DNA of 32,500 nucleotides from Halocaridina rubra (Eukaryota; Arthropoda; Malacostraca; Decapoda; Atyidae), in the NCBI GenBank assembly GCA_037179515.1, contig JAXCGZ010005750.1, forward strand, positions 87,501-120,000. The letters run 5' to 3'. Below, one piece after another: positions 20,939 through 32,418 of this stretch. A program made the position numbers and the translations under genes. Numbering within the stretch: position 1 is the first letter of the stretch; the number at the start of each line of letters is the position of its first letter. Under the pieces are notes generated by a model. That model did no database searches, had not been told where the DNA came from, and saw only the letters and a list, made by a program, of their open reading frames with translations.

Positions 20939-21469
20939 TTAGGCTGCGGCTTCTTCCTCCTTCTTGCCGGAGCTGGCGCAGAGCATGCCAACAAGAGCAT
21001 CGGAATCAATGATACCGGTGTCCTCATCGTATTCCATGAGGTCGAAGGATGCTGCAACTTCGTCAGCAGTGAATTTGTCACCGAAGGCCATAAGCATGGC
21101 CTTGAACTGTTCGGAATCGATCTTGCCAGGCTCCTTCTCGAAGGCGCGGATAGAGGCGGCTACGACATCGTCATCATCAGACTCGCCGGAGGACCTGGAG
21201 GCGAACATGTGGAGGAGGGTGGTGAAGTTAATGGGTCCAGGGGCATCAGACAACATGCTGTCGAGTTCAGCCTCAGAGGCCATGCGGCCGATTTCGTCGA
21301 AGGTACCGCGGAGGTCAGTCTTGCTGATGATGCCATCGCGGTCACGGTCCATTATCTGGAAACCCTCCTTGAACTCCGCCACCTGCTTCTGAGTGAACAT
21401 ATCGAAGACATTGCTTCCTCCCTTCTTGGCCTTCTTGGAAGAAGAACGGGATCCCTTTGAGGCAGGCAT
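20939..21469 (-). CDS. Myosin regulatory light chain (MLC2), intronless, complete
   Basis: 176 residues from ATG at 21469-21467 to TAA at 20941-20939. The N-terminus MPASKGSRSSSKKAKKGGSN has the basic Ser-rich segment that is phosphorylated in regulatory light chains. SNVFDMFTQKQVAEFKEGFQ follows, then EF-hand 1 with a complete loop DRDRDGIISKTD (residues 41-52, positions 1/3/5/12 all Asp). The later EF-hands are degenerate, as usual for this family. The length and layout match crustacean muscle MLC2 proteins, of which the shrimp allergen Lit v 3 is a known member. It binds the IQ motif of the myosin heavy chain neck in the sarcomere. There are no introns, the coding region is GC-richer than its surroundings, and a TATA box lies 53 bases upstream. 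It could be a young multicopy or retro-derived gene that kept or gained a promoter. Confidence 0.93.
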   Translation of the reverse strand: MPASKGSRSSSKKAKKGGSNVFDMFTQKQVAEFKEGFQIMDRDRDGIISKTDLRGTFDEIGRMASEAELDSMLSDAPGPINFTTLLHMFASRSSGESDDDDVVAASIRAFEKEPGKIDSEQFKAMLMAFGDKFTADEVAASFDLMEYDEDTGIIDSDALVGMLCASSGKKEEEAAA

Positions 21470-21521
21470 GATTGCGACCTACGGGCTGTGATGCACTGGC
21501 GAGGGCGTCACGCGCTCTCTA

Positions 21522-21528
21522 CTTTATA
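21522..21528 (-). promoter_or_regulatory. TATA box of myosin light chain gene
   Basis: Minus strand GGATATAAAGTAG: TATAAAG lies 53-59 bases before the start codon, which predicts transcription starting about 25 bases before the ATG and a very short, unspliced 5' UTR. A CArG-like CCAAATATAG lies further upstream (21578-21587), suggestive of muscle expression but one base off consensus. Confidence 0.65.
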
Positions 21529-21821
21529 TCCTCTGTGGAGGAGGAGCTAGGGCAGCGCGAACGGCGACCTGCGCACTAACTATATTTGGGTACCTGGGCG
21601 GGTACGTACCATGCCACCAGGGATACAGTACTCGTGGGATAAAGTAAAAATACCTGTTGGGCGCAGGAACCCCGCTTCTCTTATACTCCAACCTCCACGC
21701 AGCTCACCTTACAACAAAAGCTCACACCAGCATCAGAGGACACATCGAAGTCTGACCATAGCTCTAAAGAGTCAGAAAACTCCTCCTGCTGGTGTTAAGA
21801 AAGGCGAAGAACCCCTGAACC

Positions 21822-21931
<110 letters not shown>

Positions 21932-22538
21932 GTGGTCACTTAAACCGCTTCCTCAACTTAATTTTCCGCTTTATTTTAATGTCCAAAATCTTAATTTCAA
22001 TTGCAGGTTCCAGGCAGCTATGCATCAACCATATGGAGTGTGGGATATCTTTTCAATATGAAATCTACTGTTTAATAATTATCGAAATTAAAAAAGAAAA
22101 AGCATTATAAACATGACGTCAAAAGAGACATTCTTAGTATGCCCGATATATACATTTCACTTAATTTTGGCAAAGCATTCTTTCTAATATTATATATTTC
22201 ATGATAAGAAACGGAGTTATTACTGTCTATTAAAGAAAACTTATACACTTGAAGTAAATACTAAACCAAGTAAAGAAGAAAAAAATGCACAAACTATTAC
22301 TAAAAATGAACGCATTGTTCTTGTTCAGTAATTCTTCGTCAGTGTCCAAGTATCTAGAACGTTTTAAAAGAAGAAGAAGAAGAGGAGGAGGAAAAACTGC
22401 TATTTTCAGTGACCAGCCAGACTAAGCTGCGACCCAAAAATGTTGGAAATGTTTCACTAAATGTTGAGGATGTTAGCCGGTGAAAATCCTTAGTTGGGGG
22501 AGGAGGGGAAACTTGGTGTTATTTTCACCGTGGTGCAA

Positions 22539-22875
<337 letters not shown>

Positions 22876-22989
22876 TGTTATCTGCAAAATATCTATTGAA
22901 AGGTATTCATCCTTTTTAGATGAAGGGCTATCTCATTAATCTGAAAAGTTACTTATGGAATCTTAGAATAAAATTTTAAGGAACTTATC

Positions 22990-23460
22990 CTCAGCCAATT
23001 ACCTGTCGGACTCAAACCTAGGTCTTTGCTGGGCACTGCTAAAGCAGCCTTCTCCCAACATACTCCTCATGACCTCCTCAGAAGATGCCCAAACTATCTC
23101 TGTCTTGTCTCTCTCACTATGTCCCCAAATTTTCCTACCTGCGCTGTCTCTTTAATATTCTTTATCCTGTCCATCCTCGTCTCACCCAGAGAAAACTTCA
23201 GCATCTTTATTTCCGAAACCTTCAGCTCTGCCTCCTGCCTTTTTGTGAGTGGGACTTTCTAAGCCATACAACATAGTGTCTTACTACAGTCTTGTAAATG
23301 CTACCTTTTACTCATGCAAGTACTCTTTTATGACATATAAGTCTTGGCACTCATCTCCACCCACTTCATTCTGCTTGCACTCTCTTTTTCACCTCTCTAC
23401 CACACTCTCCAGTTCTATGAACAGTTGACTCCAAATATTTACACTCATACAATCCTTTAA
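22990..23460 (-). mobile_element. RTE-type LINE remnant
   Basis: On the minus strand, in broken frames: KGSIYKTVV (23300-23270), a LLYG...W-like step, then AELKVSEIKMLK (23230-23190) and TRMDRIKNIK..., matching the end of the RT and the RMLRWMCGVTRMDRVRNEYI tail of RTE-type LINEs. Stops and indels throughout. Sequence continues into unrecognised DNA on both sides. Confidence 0.6.
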
Positions 23461-24530
23461 AATGATTGTGGAAAAATGCGGACAAGAAAAATACATAACT
23501 TTCAAATAAAGAATGTTTAATAACTATGAATAATTATAAATAACAAATTATTATATTCAGACAATGAAGTGAAGAGGTAGTCCATTATTGCCACTGCATA
23601 TAATGAAGGTCAATTGTAGAATAAAAGTATTTCTGGATTCAAGTAGTGGTAGAAGCGATTGTTTTCATTTATAATGATATATAAATAACAATTATGTACA
23701 CAGTAAAGTGATGGGGCATACCATTATTTTTGACAGGAGGATACAAAGTACATTCGAGCAGTGGTAGAACTAACTCTATACACCAAACTTGACATATAGT
23801 TAAGGGGATATTATTCCAACCCTGGCAGATTTTGGGTTAGTATGAAAATCCTAATAAGGGAATGCTAGAGGATATTTCATGGTGCACCTTTTAATAAGTT
23901 AGACTTCAGCCTATGGTAACATCGGGAATAAAAATAACTGAAATCAGTGTTATACATACTTCAAATGCGCCCGTTGTTTATTACTCTAAATATATAATTT
24001 GGGCTAGTTTTCTGTTGGCATCAAAGTATTAAATAGGGCAATATGAGGGTAATTTAGGGGACTTTCTGGGTTTTGACAGAATCACTAGAAGCAGCGTTAG
24101 CTGTATCTGATGATATCGCTGTATGCACTAATGATAACACTAATGAAAAAAAAACAATAAAAACAAGCACACACAGGAGATGCTATGCTTAATTATTAAT
24201 TATACAATATCAAGTTTTAAACTTTGCTCTGAAATTATTTTCAAGATACCGATTGACTCTCCTGTTATAGAGTTCTCCTATAGTGTGTTTGGTGTTGTTG
24301 CCACACGCGAAAAGTACGCCTTGGCTCCGCCTCTTCATCACCTCCATGTAAGGTTGCATTGACCTCAGGTATAAGATTAACTCTTATCTGTGATCTCTTA
24401 TCAAAGATCGATTGAGCTGTCTTATCAGCAGTATCCCACCCTCAACAAAAGGAGTATGACTATTAATAATATTCGTTATCTTAATAACATTCGTTATCCT
24501 ATTAATAACCCAGCCACTGGGTTAAGCTGG
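23461..24530. other. AT-rich sequence, no gene recognised
   Basis: About 1 kb without coding or repeat signatures that I can name. A small local repeat ATTAATAA(T/C)ATTCGTTATC occurs twice at 24463-24500. Confidence 0.4.
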
Positions 24531-24537
24531 CCAGCTT

Positions 24538-24640
24538 AACTCATTGCCGGTTCCCAGCCCGGATAAATGGGGTGGGCTTTCAGGATAGTCCTAGCAAGAC
24601 ACTGGAAGAAAACCTCCTTGATCAAGCAACGCACGGCTGA
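24538..24640 (+). repeat. Fragment resembling RTE-associated repeat
   Basis: TTGCCGGTTCCCAGCCCGGA followed by TAAATGGGGTGGGC resembles a phrase commonly carried by RTE-type elements (GCCGGTCCCAAGCCCGGATA). Recognition is from memory of the phrase only. From 24650 to 25140 nothing else is recognised; the 69-codon frame at 24791-25000 has no family I know. Confidence 0.35.
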
Positions 24641-25143
24641 CCATAATGTAATTTCCCTCGAGCTTCATAAAAGGTCAGTCGACTGACAGAGAACTATCTA
24701 CTCAGGCGTATGATGAGAAAGGTGAGAAACCCTATTAATATCTAATCCTATTTATTTATTTTTTTTTTTGCACTGAATAATAGTCCTCTGATGTACTGTA
24801 AAGCTTTTATTTCCTTTAAAGGTATCCAGGGAATCAAACCACTTTCTACCACCCGTCTAATACATTCTATGGAATGTTTTACATCTAAGTTAGTACCAAA
24901 TACAGTAGAAAACTTTGAGGGATTGATTGCTTGGTGCAGGTATAGAGATCATGTAGTTTCTCTGTTTGAAAAGGGTTTCGCTAGCACTGATAAAATGTAG
25001 AAGAGTTAAATAGTTCAGAGAAATCGAATTAGCTTCCACTGGAGGAAAAAAAAAAAGGCAGATCTCTTGTTTTAGATAAAAGTGCATATGAAGGACAACA
25101 ATGGCTGGGTTTCATATAAGATATACAGAAGGCTACTCATTTG

Positions 25144-25341
25144 TTCCGGTTTTACGTCACGGACTCCCTTTTCTTCCAAGGGCCAGGACGGTTGCCTTCT
25201 TGAGAAGGACTTGTTATGGCAGATGTAATCCTTACCCTGAGTGCATGCCCTTGCTAGCCTCAGACCGTGACGAGGCGCGAACCCTCGACCTGACGCCTCA
25301 GAGTCGAGGATGTTACCGCATGAGCCACCCACTGTGACTAC
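25144..25341 (-). mobile_element. tRNA-derived SINE (family A), copy 5
   Basis: Minus strand with end GTCCGTGACGTAAAACCGGA (25163-25144), body GCCATAACAAGTCCTTCTCA and B-box region GGTCGAGGGTTCGCGCCTC. The A-box part is changed by a small insertion (GTGGGTGGCTCATGCGGTAA). Target-site duplication unclear. Confidence 0.85.
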
Positions 25342-25451
25342 TGATAACTAATAATAACAATATCATTAATAATTTTTATTAAGTCATGATGATATGTATT
25401 AAACTATTTTACATCACGTGTACATATATAGTTTCAAATAGTACAGGTAAA

Positions 25452-25644
25452 AGTGGTTCCCAACCTTTATTATGCCCTACACCCCTAGGAAATGTTTACA
25501 ACAATACAAAAGAAATGTCACATTTGAGAAGGCGACAACTTGAACACAATAAAGTAAATTTATAACTCAGTACCATTTGATAAATCCCCTTAAATTTCAC
25601 CTGACACCTTCTTGCGGTAGGGGCACCTCAGGTTGGGAACACCT
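25452..25644. mobile_element. hAT-type MITE
   Basis: Terminal inverted repeats AGTGGTTCCCAACCT (25452-25466) and AGGTTGGGAACACCT (25630-25644) frame about 190 bp with no coding content. The GGTTCCCAACCTTT terminus with CCCC...GGGG inside is characteristic of short hAT derivatives. An 8 bp target-site duplication, expected for hAT, is not evident. From 25650 to 26550 the sequence is AT-rich with no recognised feature. Confidence 0.65.
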
Positions 25645-26559
25645 AATTTAGTCGCATATGACTGGTGGACCTTACTGACAATAAAATTTCCTTAGCATCC
25701 GTTGGAGACAACTGGCTTACCTGTCAGATGTTTTGTTACAGAGGCCAAACCCCTTCTTATATTACATACAAAAAATGTTTGTCTATATATTTCATGTGTA
25801 TGAAAAAACAAAAATTTCTTTATCAGTTGTTAACGCGTATTTCAATGCTAATACAAAAACATATGTGCTTTATGCTAGAAGGGGAGGGGCGATTCTGCCA
25901 GATTGATGTGGACAGACTATAACTACCACTGTATATATTGCTGGGCAGTCATTTTTCGTTTATAATAAGACTAAGAACATTACTACGAGGCCTGTGTGCC
26001 GTCAGAAATTATAGTGCTTAAGAATGAAGTATTTTATCTAATTACATAACATAGTTATGACACGATTCAGAACAAATTATAATATACTTGTATTTACAGA
26101 CAAACATTAAAATTTACAAAATGAAAGAGGACTTAATATATGGAAAAATAATGCATAAAAAATAATTCAAAAGGCGTTATTTGCATTAGACTCACAAATG
26201 CATCTCAAAATTACTTTCAAATTAACAACACCCACAATACATAATGGAGCTATATTGTTAAGTCAATTTATCACATTGAATAAAAAAACAGGAGCTTATT
26301 AAAAGATTAACATTTCAAATTATATAATTCTTTATGGGTTACAATGAAACTCAAGGCTGAAAATAAAATCAAGATTACTTTGAATTTTGCTTGTAATTTT
26401 ATCCATTATAAAAGAGAATATCGGGACTTTTGCACTAGGCTACATCCATTTTCAAGGAGTTGCTAGGCCATAGGAAGCGAGTATGCCTTTAATTTCTTAA
26501 TTGGAGTGACATTTGCTTCCCTAAATTCATTCTTTCCTTTTCTATTCATTTCCGACTTT

Positions 26560-26826
<267 letters not shown>

Positions 26827-27057
26827 TCATAGTTTGAAGCTTCGTAAGAAAACTTCTTTGCAGGATGTAAGGAAATACTTTTTCAGTGTAAGAGTAGATG
26901 ATAATTGGAATTGGCTAAGCGAGGAGGTCGTTAATGCTATCTCAATCCATAGTTTTAAGGACAGGTACGATAAGTATCACTAAGTCTACACTGGAACCGA
27001 TCAGGCGACGGGACGATACGAGCTTTGGGCTCTTTCCCGTAAACACAATTAGGTAAT

Positions 27058-27062
<5 letters not shown>
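26827..27062 (+). mobile_element. CR1/L2-type LINE, 3' end copy
   Basis: Matches 14640-14890 of the full element: TCATAGTTTGAAGCTTCG, the KYFFSVRVDDNWNWLSEEV reading, the stop after DRYDKYH, the 3' UTR ATACGAGCTTTGGGCTCT and AATTAGGTAATCAC, then (AT)n. 5'-truncated exactly at an (AC)n tract. Confidence 0.88.

Positions 27063-27148
<86 letters not shown>
27063..27148. repeat. (AT)n microsatellite at LINE 3' end
   Basis: Follows the LINE tail directly and is followed by ACACACAGAGACGG, the start of the next LINE fragment. Confidence 0.96.
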
Positions 27149-27153
<5 letters not shown>

Positions 27154-27156
27154 GAG

Positions 27157-27323
<167 letters not shown>

Positions 27324-27394
27324 TGCATAAATAAATAGTTTTCATTTTTATTCATTTTATTACTATCTTTGCATAGCTATAATATACATACACT

Positions 27395-27776
<382 letters not shown>

Positions 27777-27879
27777 CAAGAAAGGTAAACAAGCTTGTAA
27801 TAGCATATGTCCTGAATTAAATACAATCATATCTAACAAGCGAAATATATTAACTATAAATATTACATCCTACAATAAA

Positions 27880-27950
27880 AATATATACAGGTACAGTACA
27901 TTTTGCCTTGAGTCTGCCACTCCCCTTATAAGGGGAAAATGGCACAACTA
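27880..27950 (+). repeat. CCCTTATAAGGG hairpin repeat, copy 2
   Basis: TTTTGCCTTGAGTCTGCCAC, then TCCCCTTATAAGGGGAAAAT. Same context as copy 1 with changed but still paired stem bases. Bases 27950-28240 hold nothing else recognised. Confidence 0.5.
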
Positions 27951-28241
27951 TATAGACAGACAATGAAAATAGATCAGTAATGACAGTAGGGAGCATGTAC
28001 ACATATGTGAATGATTTATCTACATATTAGAGAAGAAAAAAAACACACACACAACCTTCAACAATAGATTAGTTTCAATAAATGTAATATTTGGTTTTTT
28101 GTTTCATATTTATTAATATAATCCAAATATTATTAAAGAATCACGATATTATAGAAAGAAATTATGGTATGCTGTATATAATTCCAGAACCTAAATTTTA
28201 TTCTCATATCTCATACAATCAAATATATATTCTTTTATAAC

Positions 28242-28294
<53 letters not shown>
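28242..28294. repeat. (AAT)n microsatellite
   Basis: Perfect AAT repeats. The sequence on its right (28310-28440) contains GTGATTGGCTG and a facing CAGCCAATCAC (28359-28409), a short inverted repeat. Confidence 0.95.
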
Positions 28295-28295
<1 letters not shown>

Positions 28296-28544
28296 TATTA
28301 AAATCAACAGAGTGATTGGCATTTGAGCCACAACCACGCCCCAGCGTAGCCAGGGGATGTGATTGGCTGAAAATTTTTCAAGGTAAATTTGAAGTTCCTC
28401 TGACAGCCAATCACAGTTACCTTTTGGCATGAATGGCGCTTATGGGCCGATATTTGTGTCAAAACAATATTTTGATGAACTTTTCAAAGAAAAAAAAAAT
28501 GAACTCCAATATTATAAAATAAGTAACCTATTATTATTATTGGT

Positions 28545-28692
28545 TGCCATGTGACGAAGCAGTGAGGGTAAACAAGCTGCGGCGGTCGGGCTCAATGTAC
28601 AATATCCTCGCCCGCCTACCTTGTGAGTGACCAAGGCATTGTGGTAGGGGGAAATGTGGTAGCCCTTTATCCCTTAGGAGCTAAGAGGAGTA
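28545..28692 (+). mobile_element. RTE-type LINE 3' UTR copy
   Basis: GTTGCCATGTGACGAAGCAG, GTAAACAAGCTGCGGCGGTC, CGCCTACCTTGTGAGTGACC, GCATTGTGGTAGGGGGAAAT matches the 3' UTR at 5998-6140. Nothing of the coding region is present. It runs into (TGTA)n/(ATT)n. Confidence 0.7.
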
Positions 28693-28714
28693 AGGGGGGT
28701 GGAGGCCAGGTAGA

Positions 28715-28731
28715 TGCATGTATGTATGTAT

Positions 28732-28767
<36 letters not shown>

Positions 28768-28852
28768 GTAGTAGTAGTAGTAGTAGTAGTAGCAGTAGTA
28801 GTAGTAGTTGTAGTAGTAGTAGTATTGTTGTTGTTGTTGTTATTGCTGCTGC
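28715..28852. repeat. Compound microsatellite (TATG)(ATT)n(AGT)n(TTG)n
   Basis: A series of related trinucleotide tracts that pass into each other by single-base changes. Confidence 0.93.
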
Positions 28853-29250
28853 TGTTCTTGTTAATTATCATTATTCTATTTCGTACAGCTTCAATATCAT
28901 ATAGGAATCTAAAGTATTTCTGTACCTTAGCTAACAGAGTATCATATACATGTGACACAAACTGTTACTGTATTAAATATAGGTAGCAAAATTTAATTGC
29001 CAGTTATGCCAATTATACATATGTTATTATGATAAAACTGGCTAAAAACACAGGACCAGGATATGCAACACTATCCCTAACCAAGAGTATCCTAATTATC
29101 ATTACCGAATTTTCCCCATTTTGAGGAAACTGAAATAAATAAAGAATTGATTTTCCATATTAGGGATTTGTTTTACCTCTAGAGCACTTTTGTTTTTGTT
29201 TGTAGTAACTTCTTATAAGATGTGCTCTTTTGAGCAACATTTCCATCATA

Positions 29251-29256
29251 TTTATT
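29251..29256 (-). terminator. BORCS5: Candidate polyadenylation signal of BORCS5
   Basis: AATAAA on the minus strand, 154 bases after the stop codon. Confidence 0.45.
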
Positions 29257-29409
29257 TTTCATTAATTATAAATATCATCTATTTTAAATCTAAAAACATC
29301 CCATTCCAGAATGACAAAGTTTTGCATGTCTTTGATTCAAGTTGACTACAATACACCATCATGAGTTACTGATGATATCCCCTGGTCCAATGCCGCCAAC
29401 CTCCTACAC

Positions 29410-29625
29410 CTATCCCGTTGTCCAGACGAAGGGTTCCAGTCTGTCCTGGATTGGGAGTGAGTCGTTGAGTGTTTCCAGGCTTTCCAGAATAAGATTGAGG
29501 GAGGCGTGACATCGAGCGAGAGAGTGACTCACCTCCGTGACCTGGCTCAGCTTCTCAGCATGTCTGGCAAAACTCTTCTGCCTCTCAGTGAGTTGCGAAA
29601 CTAAGCTGGTCAGAGTCGCATCAAC
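29410..29625 (-). CDS. BORCS5: BORCS5, last coding exon
   Basis: Acceptor TATGTATATCCAG before 29625; 71 codons and TAG stop at 29412-29410. Reads VDATLTSLVSQLTERQKSFA, RHAEKLSQVTEVSHSLARCH, ... LETLNDSLPIQDRLEPFVWT TG. The pattern ERQK.+A.+AE...+V.E+S..L, then a helix and LN..LP...RLEPF, is that of BORCS5 (LOH12CR1, myrlysin), a mostly helical BORC subunit. BORC sits on lysosomes and recruits ARL8 for kinesin-driven outward transport. RLEPF near the C-terminus is a strong family mark. In phase 0 with the preceding exon. Confidence 0.93.
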   Translation of the reverse strand, partial: VDATLTSLVSQLTERQKSFARHAEKLSQVTEVSHSLARCHASLNLILESLETLNDSLPIQDRLEPFVWTTG

Positions 29626-29870
29626 CTGGATATACATACACAATGAGGGTAAAGACTGTTCATGCTATATGCAAAAGGATAAAGTAAATGTAGGTTAGAA
29701 TATTTATCACAAATTAAGTTTTGAAATATTTGCTGTAGCTGGAATAAGTCGACAGCACAGGCTCTGTTTTACTTATAGAGTAATTCTTCACTTTTAGATA
29801 AACTGGGTGAGTTTATTATCAGTAATTACCATTGAAATTACTGTAAATGCTGTACAATACATGCATTGCG

Positions 29871-29874
<4 letters not shown>

Positions 29875-29957
<83 letters not shown>

Positions 29958-29964
29958 TTTTTTT
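29875..29964. repeat. (AT)n followed by poly(T), in BORCS5 intron
   Basis: (AT)n 29875-29940 with one C break, then T24. Lies in the intron between the last two BORCS5 exons (29626-30410). Confidence 0.95.
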
Positions 29965-30137
29965 CCCCCTCATTCACACTCAGGATGGAAATCAAGGCTT
30001 GGCCAAGAATCATTTTGATTTTTTATCTTTATAAGCCTAAAAGTACCCCTCAGGCTGCAGTTCTAACGCATGGCTCACGTCCACTGTAATCAAACTCACC
30101 AACCGATAGTGCCAGTCATCTTCAGGTAAAAATTGAC

Positions 30138-30250
30138 TGAATGGGGCGGAGTGAGGGGACTGGGAATCCCCTCTTCTGTATTTACTTCCCACAAAGAGTC
30201 AAAGTATTTTCTTTGACTCAGCCACCCCCCTTATAAGGGGGAATATGACT
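30138..30250 (+). repeat. CCCTTATAAGGG hairpin repeat, copy 3, in BORCS5 intron
   Basis: GTGAGGGGACTGGGAATCCC, TTCTGTATTTACTTCCCACA, CTTTGACTCAGCCACCCCCC, TTATAAGGGGGAATATGAC. Aligns with 27565-27670. Confidence 0.55.
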
Positions 30251-30410
30251 TTGGTATATGGATGGATGAATGAAAAGTGGCCAGAGCCCTACACCAAGAC
30301 CTGGCTGGTTGAGAGCACTGCTGTCTCATTTCTCAATCAGAGTTAAAAGTTACTAATTTGGGGCCTGTCATATGTGGCATCTCCATCCTGCTTGGCTGTT
30401 AGGAACTCAC

Positions 30411-30599
30411 CTCCCTGATCTTTGAAGATATATTATCTTGATGATGTGAAGTGATGTAGGCAGTTGCGTGGAGATGAGCCTGATATCTCCTGCAGAGAGC
30501 AGTCATAGCACCAGCATCCAACCTTTCCAGGACTTCGGGATCACGGGCTGAGGGTGCGGTGAGAGCTCCTCGCATGATGGGCAGAAATGTTGGAATGGA
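30411..30599 (-). CDS. BORCS5: BORCS5, middle coding exon
   Basis: Acceptor TTCTGGACACAG before 30599, donor AGGGAG|GTGAGTTC at 30411/30410; exactly 63 codons, phase 0 at both ends. Reads SIPTFLPIMRGALTAPSARD, PEVLERLDAGAMTALCRRYQ, AHLHATAYITSHHQDNISSK IRE. The IPTF.P...G.L......+...LE+LD......LC.RYQ.HLH pattern is typical of BORCS5. Confidence 0.93.
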
Positions 30600-30816
30600 C
30601 TGTGTCCAGAAAATTAAAACAATTAAAAATATAAAATCAAGGTTGGTAAAATAGTTTATGGTCTACCAAACTCACTCAATGTAGACGAAACTTTGACCTA
30701 AAGTAATCTGGTTAGGTTAGTTTAGGTTACTGTATAATGGATTAGAAAGTAAAGTAGACCGCTTACTATTAGAATATCAAATAAAGTTTATTTTGATATG
30801 ACAAATTCTGTTAGTG

Positions 30817-30954
30817 GCGTCAGATCGTGGGTTCGCGCCCCGTCACGGTCTGAGGTTGCGGGCAGCACCAGGGCCACTGCCTCCGTCCTTAGCAAGAAGG
30901 CAACCGTCCTAGCCCTTGGTAGAAAAGGGAGTCCGTGACGTAAAACCGAAACAA
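30817..30954 (+). mobile_element. tRNA-derived SINE (family A), copy 6, 5'-truncated
   Basis: Starts within the head (GCGTCAGATCGTGGGTTCGCGCCCC, B-box part) and ends GGGAGTCCGTGACGTAAAAC CGAAACAA. Flanked by a perfect 16 bp direct repeat ACAAATTCTGTTAGTG (30801-30816 and 30955-30970). Lies in the BORCS5 intron, opposite to the gene. The A box is missing, so it could not be transcribed by pol III itself. Confidence 0.92.
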
Positions 30955-31381
30955 ACAAATTCTGTTAGTGTTCCCTTTCGAAAATTAATGAGTTTTCTTT
31001 CAAACTAACCTACTGAATTGACAAAAGCCTAAAATTATTTCAGTGATCCTAATCTTACGAATAGATTGATGAAAAATGTATTTTGTGGGAGCCTGCCAAC
31101 ACCGAATTGGCAACACTGTCTTTGTTGTAATTAAGTCTGGCCAAATGGGGTAGTTTGGTGAATCAAGACTTTCTGGGAAGGAACAAGGTATTGCTCGATC
31201 CTGAAGTGCGACACTACAGCTGCTGCTTTAACAGGGACTACTACATGAGAGATGCCAAATACCCTCTCATTTTGTCCCCAAGTGGCTCTTGAGAAGGGAA
31301 GTTCTGTTAACACCCTGGAGTGTTGACATGAGATTTTGTGGGTGAAGAAGCAGGAGACGATTCAGAGATAGTAAAGATTCA

Positions 31382-31616
<235 letters not shown>

Positions 31617-31921
31617 GGGGTCAAAAGTTAAATAGTATCTTCACGACCATGAGCTGCGATAAAGTTAATAATACCCTACAACAACAACAACAGACATAAA
31701 TATAACAACACTCCAGTGATTGTCTCTGTCAACTTGGCGGTCACAGTGAGTTCACATTTCATCCTCAGCCATCTCTCTGGGGAAAACATATTCAACATGC
31801 GAAAGATCTTTGCATAATGGCCACTCTCTTCACAGTTTCCACTAATTACAAAGCAGTCGCCGTGAGAACAAAAAGTTCGGAGCTAATAGTGGAACAGATT
31901 CCAGCAAAGTGGACTAACTAC

Positions 31922-32088
31922 CTGTAGTCTAGCCAGTTCTGGATCCAAGCCCGTGGCATTAGCTGCAGCTTCCCTGACTACCACTACCTCCTGTGGTCGC
32001 TGCTGGTGGACAAGCCTCCGGGTTTTACGAGGTGATCCACCACTCCCTTTGAGTCCTCGCACGCCCCTACTCGTGTGCTTAGGAGAAT
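31922..32088 (-). CDS. BORCS5: BORCS5, N-terminal-proximal coding exon
   Basis: Acceptor TTTTATTTTTTCAG before 32088, donor CTACAG|GTAGTTAG at 31922/31921; two bases of a split codon and 55 codons. Reads SPKHTSRGVRGLKGSGGSPR, KTRRLVHQQRPQEVVVVREA, AANATGLDPELARLQ. The VVV.....A......D.E+..LQ.IPTF pattern over this and the next exon matches BORCS5; the basic Ser/Gly-rich part before it is the disordered N-terminal segment. The family starts with a myristoylated Met-Gly; that exon is not in the window, so the gene is partial here. The three exons give about 189 residues, and the family is near 200. Confidence 0.88.
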
Positions 32089-32188
32089 CTGAAAAAATAA
32101 AAATAAATAAATATATATACACACGCACATGTACTGGGTGAGGTCAATCGCATTCTGGACGACTGTGTCCCGGTGCAATGCGTCTTGG

Positions 32189-32418
32189 GCACGATTTCTT
32201 AAACAGTGTAAACTTAGGATACCATATTGTTAGGTAGCTAGACACACACAAATGGATTTCATAAACGCATCTGACGCGGTTCTGTCTATGGCTAGGATTC
32301 CGTACGGGATCCTAGCCATACACAGAACCGCGTCAGATGCATTAATGAAATCCATTTGTGAGTGTCTAGCTAACTAACAATATGGCATCCTAGGTTTACA
32401 CTGTTTAAGAAATCGTGC
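32189..32418. mobile_element. Palindromic MITE (230 bp, two 115 bp arms)
   Basis: The whole 230 bp is a near-perfect inverted repeat without loop or gap: pairs add to a constant 64607, centre at CGTACG (32301-32306). I count eight mismatched pairs over 116. Ends are GCACGATTTCTTAAACAGTG and CACTGTTTAAGAAATCGTGC. CTTGG directly flanks both ends in the same orientation (32184-32188, 32419-32423), a candidate 5 bp target-site duplication. No coding content. It lies upstream of the first seen BORCS5 exon, likely in its first intron. Confidence 0.8.

Noticed and set aside
20964..21392. 142-codon plus-strand frame
   Set aside because: Antisense shadow of the myosin light chain.
24791..25000. 69-codon frame with a protein-like composition
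   Set aside because: No family recognised, no splice sites placed with confidence, and surrounded by repeat-like DNA. It could be a transposon remnant, but I cannot support that.
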